Below, one piece after another: positions 33,880 to 43,076 of a stretch of DNA of 64,000 nucleotides; the stretch's first letter is position 1, and each line of letters opens with the position of its first letter. Under the pieces are notes generated by a model that worked only from the letters and a program-made list of their open reading frames with translations, did no database searches and was not told where the DNA came from. The translations under genes were made by a program, and so were the position numbers. The DNA comes from Streptomyces showdoensis (GTDB lineage Bacteria > Actinomycetota > Actinomycetes > Streptomycetales > Streptomycetaceae): the NCBI RefSeq assembly GCF_039535475.1, contig NZ_BAAAXG010000029.1:1-64000 (forward strand), written 5' to 3'.

Positions 33880-35589
33880 ATGGACGACATGCACGACATG
33901 CACGGAACGGACGACATGCACGGCACGGACGACAGGGTTGTCAGGGACGACGACGTGACCACACCCGCTCAGCTCTACCGCAACGCCCGCTTCTTCACGT
34001 CCGATCGCCGCCCCTGGGCCGAGGCCCTCGTGGTGGTGGGCGACCGGATCGCCTACGTCGGCGACGAGGCCACGGCCGCCCGCGTGGCCGGGGCGGACGC
34101 CCTGGTCCACGACCTCGACGGCGCGACCGTCCTGCCCGGGTTCGTCGACGGCCACGCCCACGTGGTCGGCACCGGCGAGGCCGCGGCCCAGGTCGACCTC
34201 TGGGGCGCCGGCTCGGTGGAGGAGATCCAGCGGCGCATCGACGCGTGGGCGCGCGAGCACCCGGACGCTCCGCGCGTGCTCGCCACCGGCTGGAAGCACG
34301 GCGACTTCCCCGGCGGGTCCCCCGACCGCGGCATGCTCGACGCCGTCGTCGCCGACCGGCCCGTATACGCGCAGGCGTACGACTTCCACTCGATCTGGCT
34401 GAACACGGCGGCCCTCGACGAGGTCGGCATCGACGCGGCCACCGCGTCGCCGCCGGGCGGCACGGTCCACCGCGACGCGCACGGCGCGGCGACCGGCCTC
34501 GTGGACGAGACCGCGATGCACCGCCTCGTATGGCCGGTGCTCGACGGCTTCACCACCGGAGCCGACCGGGACCGGGCCCTCGCGGTCGCCCTCGCCGCGT
34601 ACGCCGAGTCCGGCGTCGTCGGCTCGACCGACATGGCGATGAACGAGGACGACTACGCGGCGATGCGCCGTGCCGACGCGGCGGGAGCCCTCACCACCCG
34701 CATCGGCGCGTTCTGGCGCGTCCAGCCGACCGGCGACGAGGCGAGGAACCTGGCCCAGGTAGCGCGCGTCGTCGAGCTCGCCGCCCGCCATTCGACGCCG
34801 TTCCTGCGGGTGACCGGCATCAAGGTCATGGTCGACGGCACCGTCGACGGGTGTACGGCGTCCCTCGGCAAGCCCTACGTCGACGGCGGCAACGCCGACC
34901 CGATCTGGAGCCTCGCCGAACTCGCCCCCGTGGTGGCCGCCGCGGACGCGGCCGGCCTGCAGGTCGCCATGCACGCCATCGGCGACGAGGCCGTCCGCGT
35001 CGCGATCGGCGCCGTCGAGCACGCCGTCACGCTCAACGGCCCCAAGGAGCGCCGCCACCGCATCGAGCACCTGGAGGTCGTCACCCCGGAGGACATCGAC
35101 CGGCTGGCCGCGCTCGGCATCACGGCGAGCATGCAGCCCGTGCACGCCGATCCGGCCATACAGGAGAACTGGCGCCGCGTCCTCGGCGACGAGCGCGTGG
35201 ACCGCGGCTTCCCGTGGCCCGAGATGACCGAGGCCGGCGCCACGCTCGTGCTCGGCACGGACTCCCCCACCTCGCCGCACGCCCCGCTGCCCAACATGTT
35301 CGTCGCGGCGACCCGGCGCTCGGCGCTGGACCCGTCGCTGCCCGCCAACATCGCCCGTTACGCGCTGCCGCTCGCCGAGGCGATCGTGCACGCCACGCGC
35401 GACGCCGCCTGGGCGAGCCGCTCCGAGCACCTGCACGGACGCCTCGCGGAAGGGCTCTACGCCGACTTCGTCGTGCTCGACCGGGACGTCTTCTCCCGGC
35501 CGCTGGAGGAGCTGCTGGACACGCGCGTGCTGCGGACGGTCGTCGGCGGCCGCGCCGTCCATCAGGTACGGCCGGAGGTGGAGCGATGA
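33880..35589 (+). CDS. YtcJ-like amidohydrolase (family 3)
   Basis: The 569-residue enzyme has ALVVVGDRIAYVGDEA, metal motif HAH in GFVDGHAHVVG, the family segment TGWKHGDFPGG, VMVDGTVDGCTAS and catalytic Asp in LVLGTDSPTSPHAPLP. It belongs with N-substituted formamide deformylase-like and other YtcJ proteins that hydrolyse N-acyl or N-formyl amines. The N-terminal 20 residues are a tandem MH-rich repeat (DDMHDMHGTDDMHGTDD) encoded by repeated DNA. It may bind metal or be disordered. AGGAA lies 6 bases before ATG 33880. It is coupled by ATGA to the permease gene. Confidence 0.9.
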   Translation: MDDMHDMHGTDDMHGTDDRVVRDDDVTTPAQLYRNARFFTSDRRPWAEALVVVGDRIAYVGDEATAARVAGADALVHDLDGATVLPGFVDGHAHVVGTGEAAAQVDLWGAGSVEEIQRRIDAWAREHPDAPRVLATGWKHGDFPGGSPDRGMLDAVVADRPVYAQAYDFHSIWLNTAALDEVGIDAATASPPGGTVHRDAHGAATGLVDETAMHRLVWPVLDGFTTGADRDRALAVALAAYAESGVVGSTDMAMNEDDYAAMRRADAAGALTTRIGAFWRVQPTGDEARNLAQVARVVELAARHSTPFLRVTGIKVMVDGTVDGCTASLGKPYVDGGNADPIWSLAELAPVVAAADAAGLQVAMHAIGDEAVRVAIGAVEHAVTLNGPKERRHRIEHLEVVTPEDIDRLAALGITASMQPVHADPAIQENWRRVLGDERVDRGFPWPEMTEAGATLVLGTDSPTSPHAPLPNMFVAATRRSALDPSLPANIARYALPLAEAIVHATRDAAWASRSEHLHGRLAEGLYADFVVLDRDVFSRPLEELLDTRVLRTVVGGRAVHQVRPEVER

Positions 35590-36641
35590 GCGACGCGACC
35601 CTGGCGGCGCCCGCGGCGCCGGAGGAGCGGAACGGGGCGAAGGGGGTGACGGGGGTGAAGGAAGGCAAGCCGGGGAAGCGGCCCGTCGCGGCGATCGCGC
35701 GGTTCGTCGCCGTGCGCGTCGCGGGTCTCGCCGTGACCCTGCTGATCGCGAGCATGGTCGTCTTCGGAGCGCTCTACGCCGCTCCCGGCAGCCCGCTCAC
35801 GTACCTCACGCACGGGCGCACCATGAGCCCCGAGGCGATCGCCTCGATCAAGGCCGAGTACCACCTGGACGACTCCGTCTGGCAGCAGTACCTCCGGTGG
35901 CTGGGCGGTGTGCTGCGGGGCGACTTCGGCACCTCGATCATCTACAACCAGCCGGTGTCCACGCTGGTCGGCGGCCGTGCCTCGGCGACCACGCTGCTCG
36001 TCGTCATGGCCGCGGTGATCGTCCTGGTGCTGGGGCTGGCCATCGGCACGCTCGCGGGCCTCAAGCCCGGCTGGGTGTCCCGTTCGGCCATGGCCGGCGC
36101 GACGGGCGTCATGGCCGTGCCGACCTTCGTCGGAGCCGTGGTGCTGATCCTCGTCTTCGCCGTCGGCCTCGAGTGGTTCCCGGTCTTCGGCGCCGGCAGC
36201 GGCGGACTCGACCGGATCCACCACCTGACCCTCCCGGCGCTGGCGCTCGCCCTCGCCTCCGTCGCGTTCGTCGCGCGGCTCGCCCAGACCGCCGTGCGGG
36301 CGGAGCTGTCCGCCGACCACGTGCAGACGGCGATCAGCCGCGGACTGCCGCGCCGCGCCGTCGTGCGCCGGCACGTCATGCGCAACGCGGCGATGCCCGT
36401 GCTCACCGTCGCCGGGCTCACGATCGCGGGCCTGATCGCCGGAAGCGTCGTCGTGGAGCAGGTCTTCCAGCTCGGCGGGCTCGGTCAGTTCCTCGTCAAC
36501 TCGGTCCAGCAGAAGGACTTCCCCGTCGTCCAGGCGATCTGCCTGGTGTACGTGGCCGCCTTCATCGTGCTGAACACCCTCATCGACATCGCCTACACAC
36601 TGCTCGACCCGCGCGTGTCGATCGGGAAGAAGGACTCATGA
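35586..36641 (+). CDS. ABC importer permease, DppB type
   Basis: The 351-residue inner-membrane protein has a Lys/Gly-rich cytoplasmic head, then six membrane helices. The N-terminal GALYAAPGSPLTYL and the ATPase-contact loop AISRGLPRRAVVRRHVMRNA carry the EAA-like motif of DppB/OppB permeases. It pairs with the next gene to form the dipeptide-type importer channel. Start ATG 35586 overlaps the upstream stop and its stop overlaps the next start, so all transport genes are translationally coupled. Confidence 0.9.
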   Translation: MSDATLAAPAAPEERNGAKGVTGVKEGKPGKRPVAAIARFVAVRVAGLAVTLLIASMVVFGALYAAPGSPLTYLTHGRTMSPEAIASIKAEYHLDDSVWQQYLRWLGGVLRGDFGTSIIYNQPVSTLVGGRASATTLLVVMAAVIVLVLGLAIGTLAGLKPGWVSRSAMAGATGVMAVPTFVGAVVLILVFAVGLEWFPVFGAGSGGLDRIHHLTLPALALALASVAFVARLAQTAVRAELSADHVQTAISRGLPRRAVVRRHVMRNAAMPVLTVAGLTIAGLIAGSVVVEQVFQLGGLGQFLVNSVQQKDFPVVQAICLVYVAAFIVLNTLIDIAYTLLDPRVSIGKKDS

Positions 36642-37513
36642 GCGCGACAGCGACCGTACGCCGCTCCGGAACCCGGAAGGCCTCCGCCCGGCGCTCCCCC
36701 GGCACCCGAGGCATCGGCGTGTCCGGCTGGGTGGCGCTCGCCCTCCTCGGGTGCGTCGTCGCCTGCGCGCTCCTCGCGCCGGCCGTCTCGCCCCAGGACC
36801 CGAACGCCATCGACTTCTCCGGCGCCTACCAGGGCGCGAGCGGTACGCACCCGCTGGGCACCGACGCGAACGGCCGGGACCTGCTCTCCCGGCTCGTCAC
36901 CGGCTCCCGCACCGCGTTGACCGGCCCGTTCCTCGTCGTGGTGATCTCGACGGTGCTCGGCACGGTCCTGGCGCTCGCGGCCGTGTGGTTCGGCGGCTGG
37001 TTCGACCAGCTGGTGGTGCGGGTCGTCGACGCCGTGTTCGCCTTCCCGGGCCTGCTGCTCGCGATCCTGGCGACCGCCCTGTTCGGCTCCGGCCTGCCGG
37101 CCGCGGTCGTGGCGCTGGCCATCGCCTACGTCCCGTACATCGCGCGGATCGTACGGAGCGCGGCGCTGCGCGAACGCAACCTGCCCTACATCGCGGCGCT
37201 GCGGGTCCAGGGCGTGCCCGGGCTGCGGATCGCGCTGCGGCACATCCTGCCCAACGTGAGCGGCCTGATCGTCGCCAACGCGACGCTCGCCTTCGGGTTC
37301 GCGCTGATGGACCTGGCCGGTCTCTCCTTCATCGGCCTCGGGGTGCAGCCGCCCACCGCGGACTGGGGCGCAATGGTCGGCACCGGCATGGCCGGTGCGC
37401 TGCAGCAGCACCCGCAGGAGGCGCTGTACGCCGGCGCCCTCGTCGTCATCACGGTCGGTGCCGTCAACCTGCTCGGCGACCGGCTCACGGAGCGCTGGGA
37501 GGCACGCTCGTGA
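36638..37513 (+). CDS. ABC importer permease, DppC type
   Basis: The 291-residue protein has the DppC pattern: a cytoplasmic basic head, TM1 (VALALLGCVVACALLAPAVS), then HPLGTDANGRDLLSRLVTGS, the near-invariant family signature. It continues with four further helices and the coupling loop AALRVQGVPGLRIALRHILP. The C-terminal SFIGLGVQPPTADWGAMV is also characteristic. It forms the channel with the preceding permease. It overlaps its neighbours by ATGA and GTGA. Confidence 0.92.
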   Translation: MSATATVRRSGTRKASARRSPGTRGIGVSGWVALALLGCVVACALLAPAVSPQDPNAIDFSGAYQGASGTHPLGTDANGRDLLSRLVTGSRTALTGPFLVVVISTVLGTVLALAAVWFGGWFDQLVVRVVDAVFAFPGLLLAILATALFGSGLPAAVVALAIAYVPYIARIVRSAALRERNLPYIAALRVQGVPGLRIALRHILPNVSGLIVANATLAFGFALMDLAGLSFIGLGVQPPTADWGAMVGTGMAGALQQHPQEALYAGALVVITVGAVNLLGDRLTERWEARS

Positions 37514-38532
37514 ACGCTCTGCTCGAAGTCGAGGACCTGACGGTCCGGCTGCCGGTCGCGGGCGAGCCGCGCACCGTGCTGCGGGACGTGTCCTTCTCGC
37601 TCGACGCCGGAAAGACCCTCGGCCTGGTCGGCGAGTCCGGTTCGGGCAAGTCGATGACCGTACGCGCCCTCGCGCGGCTGCTCCCGGACGGCGCGGAGGT
37701 CCGGGGCGGGGTCCGCTTCGACGGCTCCGAGGTGTTCGACCTGCGGTCCGAGGCGCTGCGGTCCTACCGGGCGAACGACGTCGCGATGATCTTCCAGGAC
37801 GCGCGGGCCCACACCAACCCGGTGCGGACGATCGGCGACTTCCTCACCGAGGCGCTGCGCCTCAACGCCGGGATGCCGAAGGCCGCAGCCCGCGGGCGCG
37901 CGCGGGAGCTGCTCGCCCAGGTCGGGATCTCCGACCCGGAACGCCGGCTGGGCCAGTACCCGCACGAGCTCTCGGGCGGCCTGCTGCAACGGGTGATGAT
38001 CGCCGCCGCGGTCGCCGCCCGGCCCCGGCTCATCCTGGCGGACGAGCCGACGACCGCGCTCGACGTCACCACCCAGGCGGAGGTGATGGCGGTCCTGCGG
38101 CGCATGCAGCGGGAGTACGGGATGGCGATGCTCTTCATCACGCACGACCTGGAGCTCGCCGGCGCCGTCTGCGACGAGACCATCGTGCTGTACGCGGGGC
38201 AGGTGATGGAGCGGCAGGCCTCGCGGCGCCTGCACGAGGACCCGCTCCACCCGTACACCGCCGCCCTGCTGCGCGCGCGCCCCGAGATCGACCGCCGCGT
38301 CGAGCGGCTGCCCGCGATCGGCGGTCATCCCACCACCGCCTACGAGGCGCCGGACGGCTGCGCCTTCGCCCCGCGCTGCCCGTTCGCCGAGGACCGGTGC
38401 CGGGAGGGTGTGCCGCCCCTGCTGCGGATCGGGGAGGGCGACACCGGGTGCGTCCGGATGCCCGGGCTGCGCGGCCGGATGGTGCCGCGGCCGTCCGTCG
38501 TCAGCGCTTCGAACGAGGAGGCCCAGCGATGA
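37510..38532 (+). CDS. ABC importer ATPase, DppD type
   Basis: The 340-residue ATP-binding protein has Walker A GESGSGKS, Q-loop IFQDARAHTNPV, signature LSGGLLQRV, Walker B LILADEPTT and H-loop ITHD. The C-terminal oligopeptide-transporter extension contains the cysteines CAFAPRCPFAEDRC, as in Dpp/Opp ATPases that bind an iron-sulfur cluster. It starts at GTG 37510 inside the upstream stop. It powers import together with the next gene. Confidence 0.92.
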   Translation: MNALLEVEDLTVRLPVAGEPRTVLRDVSFSLDAGKTLGLVGESGSGKSMTVRALARLLPDGAEVRGGVRFDGSEVFDLRSEALRSYRANDVAMIFQDARAHTNPVRTIGDFLTEALRLNAGMPKAAARGRARELLAQVGISDPERRLGQYPHELSGGLLQRVMIAAAVAARPRLILADEPTTALDVTTQAEVMAVLRRMQREYGMAMLFITHDLELAGAVCDETIVLYAGQVMERQASRRLHEDPLHPYTAALLRARPEIDRRVERLPAIGGHPTTAYEAPDGCAFAPRCPFAEDRCREGVPPLLRIGEGDTGCVRMPGLRGRMVPRPSVVSASNEEAQR

Positions 38533-39335
38533 CCGAACCCCTGCTCGTGGTCGAGCGCCTGACCAAGACCTTCGGCCACGGGCCCGACCGGGCGACCGCG
38601 GTAGCCGACGTGAGCTTCTCGCTGGCCGCGGGCGGATCCCTCGGCATCGTCGGGGAGTCCGGCTCCGGGAAGACGACCACGGCCCGCATGATCATCGGTC
38701 TGGAGCGCCCTTCCGGCGGCCGCATCACGGTGCGGGGCGAGGACCGCACCCAGCCGGCGCGTTCCGCCCGCGTCCGGCGCCGGCGGGGCCGGGACATCCA
38801 GATCGTGTTCCAGGATCCGTACACCTCGCTCGACCGCCGCCAGCGCGTCGGCGACTGCCTCGCGGAGGTCGTCGGCGTGCACGCCCGGCTCGGCCGCGAG
38901 GGGACCGCGCGGCGGGTGGCCGAACTCGCCGAGCTCGTCGGACTCGACGACCGGCAGCTCGCGGCGCTGCCGAGGTCCCTGTCCGGAGGCCAGCGTCAGC
39001 GCGTCGCCATCGCCCGCGCGCTCGCCGCCGATCCGGACGTCCTCATCCTCGACGAGGCCGTGTCCGCGCTGGACGTCTCGATCCAGGCGCAGATCCTCAA
39101 CCTGCTCTCCGACATCCGGCGCGAGCGCGGGGTGAGCTACCTGTTCATCAGCCACGACCTCGCCGTCATCCGCCAGGTCACCGACGACACGATCGTCATG
39201 CGTCATGGCGCCGTCGTCGAGCAGGGGCCCACCGCCGACGTGCTCGACCATCCCCGGCACGCCTACACCCGCCTGCTGCGCGACAGCGTCCCGCGCACCG
39301 GGTGGGACCCCGAATCCCTCACCGCCCGATCCTGA
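38529..39335 (+). CDS. ABC importer ATPase, DppF type
   Basis: The 268-residue ATPase has Walker A GESGSGKTT, Q-loop VFQDPYTSLD, the perfect family signature LSGGQRQRVAIARAL, Walker B LILDEAVSALD and H-loop ISHD. It is the second nucleotide-binding subunit of the Dpp-type importer. It lacks the usual C-terminal Cys-rich extension, ending shortly after HPRHAYTRLLRDSVP. It starts within the stop of the DppD-type gene. The binding-protein gene follows after 14 bp. Confidence 0.92.
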   Translation: MTEPLLVVERLTKTFGHGPDRATAVADVSFSLAAGGSLGIVGESGSGKTTTARMIIGLERPSGGRITVRGEDRTQPARSARVRRRRGRDIQIVFQDPYTSLDRRQRVGDCLAEVVGVHARLGREGTARRVAELAELVGLDDRQLAALPRSLSGGQRQRVAIARALAADPDVLILDEAVSALDVSIQAQILNLLSDIRRERGVSYLFISHDLAVIRQVTDDTIVMRHGAVVEQGPTADVLDHPRHAYTRLLRDSVPRTGWDPESLTARS

Positions 39336-39349
39336 CCAGGAGCAGCGCC

Positions 39350-41005
39350 ATGAACGCACCCCGCCCCCGCAGACGGACCGTCGCTCTCGCCGTCGCCGCC
39401 TGCACGCCCCTCGTCCTGGCCGGCTGTTCCGGAGGCGGCGGCACCACCGGTGCCGCCGGCACCGGGTCCGCCGCCGCGCTGACGACCTTCACTCCACCGG
39501 GCCAGGGCTCGGTGGAGAAGATCACCTGGAACGTCTTCCAGGGCGAGCCGCAGACGGTCGACCCCTTCCACGCGGCCGACTACACGCCGAACATGATCAA
39601 CTCGAACATGTGCGAGACCCTGTTCGTCCAGTCGCCGGACTTCACGGTCAAGCCGAACCTGGCGACCTCGTCCTCGAACCCCGATCCGAAGACCTGGGTC
39701 TACCGGATCCGCGACGGCGTCACCTTCTGGGACGGCTCGCCGATGACCGCCGACGACGTCGCGTGGAGCATGAACCACAACCTGACGGACCCGACGGGCT
39801 TCTACGGCTACCTCTACCGGAACGTCGCCTCGATCACGAAGACGGGCGCTTCCGAGGTGACCGTCAAGCTGAAGCAGCCCGACTACCTCTTCAACGACGA
39901 ACTCGCGAGCTACGCCGGTGTCGTCGTCCAGAAGAAGTTCTACGAGCAGCACGGCAAGAAGGTCGGCACGCCCGACGTCGGCGTCATGTGCACCGGTCCC
40001 TACAAGTTCGCCAAGTGGACGCGGGGGCAGTCGATCAGCGCGAGCCGCTACGACGGCTACTGGAACAAGGCGCTGCCGCTGAAGGTGAGGAACATCGACT
40101 TCACCTTCCTGACCGACGGCTCCGCGATCACCTCCGGCCTGCTCTCCGGCCAGATCGACGGAACGTACCAGCCGCCGACGGCCGCGCTGGCCCAGCTCAG
40201 GACGTCCCCGGCGGGCAAGCTCTACTCGGGCCCGGCCCCGCTCGCCGTCACCCTCGTCGTCGCGAACCCGAAGGGCGCGATGGGCAACGCCGACGTGCGC
40301 AGGGCGCTCCAGATGGCCGTCGACTGGAAGGGCATCGGCAGCCAGGTGTACGCCGGTTCGGGCACCCCCGCGCCGTTGCAGGCCGTGCCCGCGGCGTACG
40401 GCTTCGCCAAGGAGGGCCTGACCACGTACGCCGACTCGGTCAGGACCGACGGCACGGCGAGGATCGAGGAGGCGAAGAAGCTGCTGGCCGGCGTTCCGGC
40501 CGACGTGAAGGCGAAGGAGATCAGCCTCGTCGTGCCGCAGCAGGCGGAGACGCAGCAGCTGGGCGTGGGGATCAAGGACGCGGCGGACAGGATCGGCCTG
40601 AAGTTCAAGCTCGACGTCGTTCCCGCGACGGGCTATTCGAACTACCTGTACGACCCGGCGACGCGCGGCGGCACGGACCTGCTCTACACGCAGTTCTGGC
40701 CGAACATCCCCAACCCGCTCGACTGGCTGGGCATCACCGCGGTGACCGGCGGCTCGTTCAACCAGTCCGGCTACGACGGCATCGACGCGCTCTACGCCAA
40801 GGCGCTGGGCACGAAAGACGAGCGGGCCCGCGCCGAGCTGGTCGTGCAGATGGAACGCAAGCTGCACGACGAGATGAACCCCATGTTCTCCGGCATCCAG
40901 CTGACGAACGACGTGTGGCTCGGCAACCGGATCACCGGCGCGCCGGCCTCCTTCGCCTTCGTCTACTACCCGTGGGCGGCGCACCTGGGAGGCACCGGCA
41001 AGTAG
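39350..41005 (+). CDS. ABC importer substrate-binding lipoprotein, SBP family 5
   Basis: The 551-residue protein has a lipoprotein signal with lipobox LAGC (C26). The fold markers are those of family 5 peptide-binding proteins: FQGEPQTVDPFHAADYT, VYRIRDGVTFWDGSPMTADD (the WDGxPxTAxD hallmark), and GPYKFAKW. It is exported and held on the membrane outside face, where it delivers ligand to the DppBCDF-type complex. AGGAG lies 8 bases before ATG 39350. It is the last gene of the operon. The ligand is not predictable, but its enzymes suggest an acylated amine or peptide. Confidence 0.92.
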   Translation: MNAPRPRRRTVALAVAACTPLVLAGCSGGGGTTGAAGTGSAAALTTFTPPGQGSVEKITWNVFQGEPQTVDPFHAADYTPNMINSNMCETLFVQSPDFTVKPNLATSSSNPDPKTWVYRIRDGVTFWDGSPMTADDVAWSMNHNLTDPTGFYGYLYRNVASITKTGASEVTVKLKQPDYLFNDELASYAGVVVQKKFYEQHGKKVGTPDVGVMCTGPYKFAKWTRGQSISASRYDGYWNKALPLKVRNIDFTFLTDGSAITSGLLSGQIDGTYQPPTAALAQLRTSPAGKLYSGPAPLAVTLVVANPKGAMGNADVRRALQMAVDWKGIGSQVYAGSGTPAPLQAVPAAYGFAKEGLTTYADSVRTDGTARIEEAKKLLAGVPADVKAKEISLVVPQQAETQQLGVGIKDAADRIGLKFKLDVVPATGYSNYLYDPATRGGTDLLYTQFWPNIPNPLDWLGITAVTGGSFNQSGYDGIDALYAKALGTKDERARAELVVQMERKLHDEMNPMFSGIQLTNDVWLGNRITGAPASFAFVYYPWAAHLGGTGK

Positions 41006-41040
41006 CCCTCACCGCGGCGCGCCCGGCCGTGCGCCGCAGA

Positions 41041-41086
41041 CCCGTCCGCCGTGGCCGTCCCGAGCGGGGCGGCCACGGCGGACGGG
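41041..41086 (+). terminator. 21-bp hairpin ending the acylase/Dpp operon
   Basis: Arms 41041-41061 and 41066-41086 match except for one G-U pair around a 4-nt loop. It starts 36 bp after the last stop of the operon. Confidence 0.8.
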
Positions 41087-41184
41087 CGCGGTCCCCGGCT
41101 CAGCCGCGGCAAGGCCCTCCGGCCGCGGGGACCGGAATCCTGCGGTGCCGGTCGGCAGCCGGCCGGGGATGCGAGGCTGGTCCC

Positions 41185-41706
41185 ATGCTGATCGCGATGG
41201 CCGGGCTGCCCGGCGCGGGGAAGAGTTCGATCGCCGAGGAGCTGGGACGGAAGCTGGGTGCTCCCGTCGTGTCGGTGGACCCGATCGAGGCCGCGATGTG
41301 GCGTGCCGGGGTGGCACGCAGTCAGCCGACCGGACTGGCCGCGTATGTCGTGGCCGAGGCGGTGGCCGACGGCGTGCTGGCCCTGGGCCAGACGGTGATC
41401 GTCGACGCGGTCAACGCGGCGGAGGAGGCACGGGCGCAGTGGCGGTCGCTGGCGTCTCGTCACGCCGTGCCGTTGGTGTTCATCGAGGTGGCGTGTTCGG
41501 ATCCGGCGACGCATCGCCGGAGGCTCGCGGGCCGGACCCGGGAGATCGACGGCTTCGACGAGCCGACGTGGGAGGAGGTGGAGCGGCGGCAGGAGGAGTT
41601 CGCTCCCTGGGCGGACGACCGGCTGGTGCTGGACAGCGTGAGCGACCTGCCGCAGAACGTCGCGACAGCCTTGGCGTTCCTGGCCCCGGCGCTCCCTGAC
41701 CTCTGA
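41185..41706 (+). CDS. Small P-loop kinase-like ATPase
   Basis: The 173-residue protein opens with Walker A MAGLPGAGKSSIAEEL. It continues with VVSVDPIEAAMWR, the second-strand QTVIVDAVNAAEEARAQW and FIEVACSDPATHRRRLAGRT. This is the AAA_33/ zeta-like small kinase fold used by polynucleotide kinase-like, chloramphenicol phosphotransferase-like and tRNA kinase-like enzymes; the acceptor is unknown. The start ATG 41185 gives the P-loop at residue 7, as expected. It stands alone and converges on the phosphoesterase gene, with a strong hairpin between. Confidence 0.85.
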   Translation: MLIAMAGLPGAGKSSIAEELGRKLGAPVVSVDPIEAAMWRAGVARSQPTGLAAYVVAEAVADGVLALGQTVIVDAVNAAEEARAQWRSLASRHAVPLVFIEVACSDPATHRRRLAGRTREIDGFDEPTWEEVERRQEEFAPWADDRLVLDSVSDLPQNVATALAFLAPALPDL

Positions 41707-41763
41707 TTCCCGGCCGTGTGGTCTCCCAGCGGCGACGCGCATGCGTGACAGTCTGGCGCGCGT

Positions 41764-41808
41764 GCCCGGGAGTGGACGCCGCCGGGTCGGCGGCGTCCGC
41801 TCCCGGGC
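41764..41808. terminator. 21-bp bidirectional terminator hairpin
   Basis: Arms 41764-41784 and 41788-41808 pair fully apart from one G-U, with a 3-nt loop. It lies between the convergent kinase and phosphoesterase genes and can serve both. Confidence 0.8.
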
Positions 41809-41855
41809 GTGCGGGCCCGCGTGGCGTGCGCGCGGGCCGCGGAGAGGTACGGCGA

Positions 41856-42911
41856 TCAGATGCGCGTCGAGAGGGGGACCGTGATCTGCTTCAGCCAGCT
41901 GCCGGCGGCGAAGTCACGGGCCTTGACGACGACTCGGTCACGGAAGACCTCCACCTGGAGCCCCTGGTTGAAGGTTCCGGGGACGGAGACCTCGCCGCCC
42001 TGGCCGTCGTCCGTGTAACCCGTCTGCACGGCACCGGTGTTGATGACCGAGAAGCCGTCCAGGTTGGCCGTGCCGGGGACGACCCGGCGGACGTACCAGT
42101 CGGACAGTGCGAGGTCCCAGTGCGTGTGTCCGCAGAAGAGGAAGACGTCGCGGTGACGGCCCAGGATCCCGAGGAGCCGGTCCGCCTGGAGGTAGTCGCG
42201 CGAGTACAGCCGGTTGTGGCTGCCGGAGACGGTGTTGGGGAGCGGGTGGTGGGTGACGACCATGACCGGCTTGCGCCGGCGGGCCCAGTACGCGAGGCGC
42301 TCCTCCAGCCAGGCGAACTGCGCCTCGCTGAGCCACACCTCGTCCCAGAGCTTCGGGTCGTGGAAGTGCATGTACTTCTCGGTGCCGAGGCTCAGCACCG
42401 GGATGCCGCCGAACGAGTGCTCCGCGTAGACCGTGTTGCGCCCGGCGAAATGGAAGAAGCTCCGGAACAGGGAGTCCTCGGTGGTGCCGTTGGGCCAGGT
42501 GTCCTGCGCGAGGGTGGACGGATCGCGCCACTTGGGGACGTAGAACTCGTGGTTGCCGATGGCCCAGGCGGTCGTCTTCGCACGGGTGTGACGCGCGAGT
42601 TCGGCCGTGACCGCCGCGTACTCGGCGTCGTACCCGCGCGGCGTGATGTCACCGGCGACGGCGAGGCCCGAGCTCGCCGGGTTGGTCCGGCGCATGTCCT
42701 CGAGCGCCACACCGAGGTCGCGGAGGTCGCCCTGGATGTCGCTGATGACGTTGAACGTGGTGACCGGCCGCCCATGGCCGGCGTGCCCGCCCGCGAGCGA
42801 GGCGGCCTCCTGGCCGGACCGGCCGAAGGGCGCAGCGCCCGCCGGTATCTGGGCGGCGGCGACGGCGCCCACCGCTCCGGTGGCGACGGTGAGGAGAGAT
42901 CTGCGGTCCAC
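41856..42911 (-). CDS. Secreted (Tat-type) metallophosphoesterase
   Basis: The 351-residue protein starts MDRRSLLTVATGAVG, a twin-arginine-like signal with an Ala-rich core and cleavage near PAGAA. The calcineurin fold has D-x-Q in VISDIQGD, GDITPRG, GNHEFY, THHPLPN and GHTHWDLA, so the two-metal site is complete (H replaced by Q in the first D-x-H motif, a known variation to be noted). It is extracytoplasmic. The start GTG 42911 has GAGAGGAA upstream. The physiological substrate is unknown. It is unrelated in domain layout to the DNRLRE phosphatase at 5935-7354. Confidence 0.88.
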   Translation of the reverse strand: MDRRSLLTVATGAVGAVAAAQIPAGAAPFGRSGQEAASLAGGHAGHGRPVTTFNVISDIQGDLRDLGVALEDMRRTNPASSGLAVAGDITPRGYDAEYAAVTAELARHTRAKTTAWAIGNHEFYVPKWRDPSTLAQDTWPNGTTEDSLFRSFFHFAGRNTVYAEHSFGGIPVLSLGTEKYMHFHDPKLWDEVWLSEAQFAWLEERLAYWARRRKPVMVVTHHPLPNTVSGSHNRLYSRDYLQADRLLGILGRHRDVFLFCGHTHWDLALSDWYVRRVVPGTANLDGFSVINTGAVQTGYTDDGQGGEVSVPGTFNQGLQVEVFRDRVVVKARDFAAGSWLKQITVPLSTRI

Positions 42912-43076
42912 GGGGAGTTCCTCTCGGGGGCCGCGGCGACCGGGAGCACTCGCCCCTCCCGGCCACCGCGCGTTGAACTAGACCCGTTATGGATACGTGA
43001 TCACGGGGGCCCGTTGCCCAGCCCCGGATGTAGGGAGGATGAATGAATTCCGACGGAACGGCGGCGGAACCGAGGG

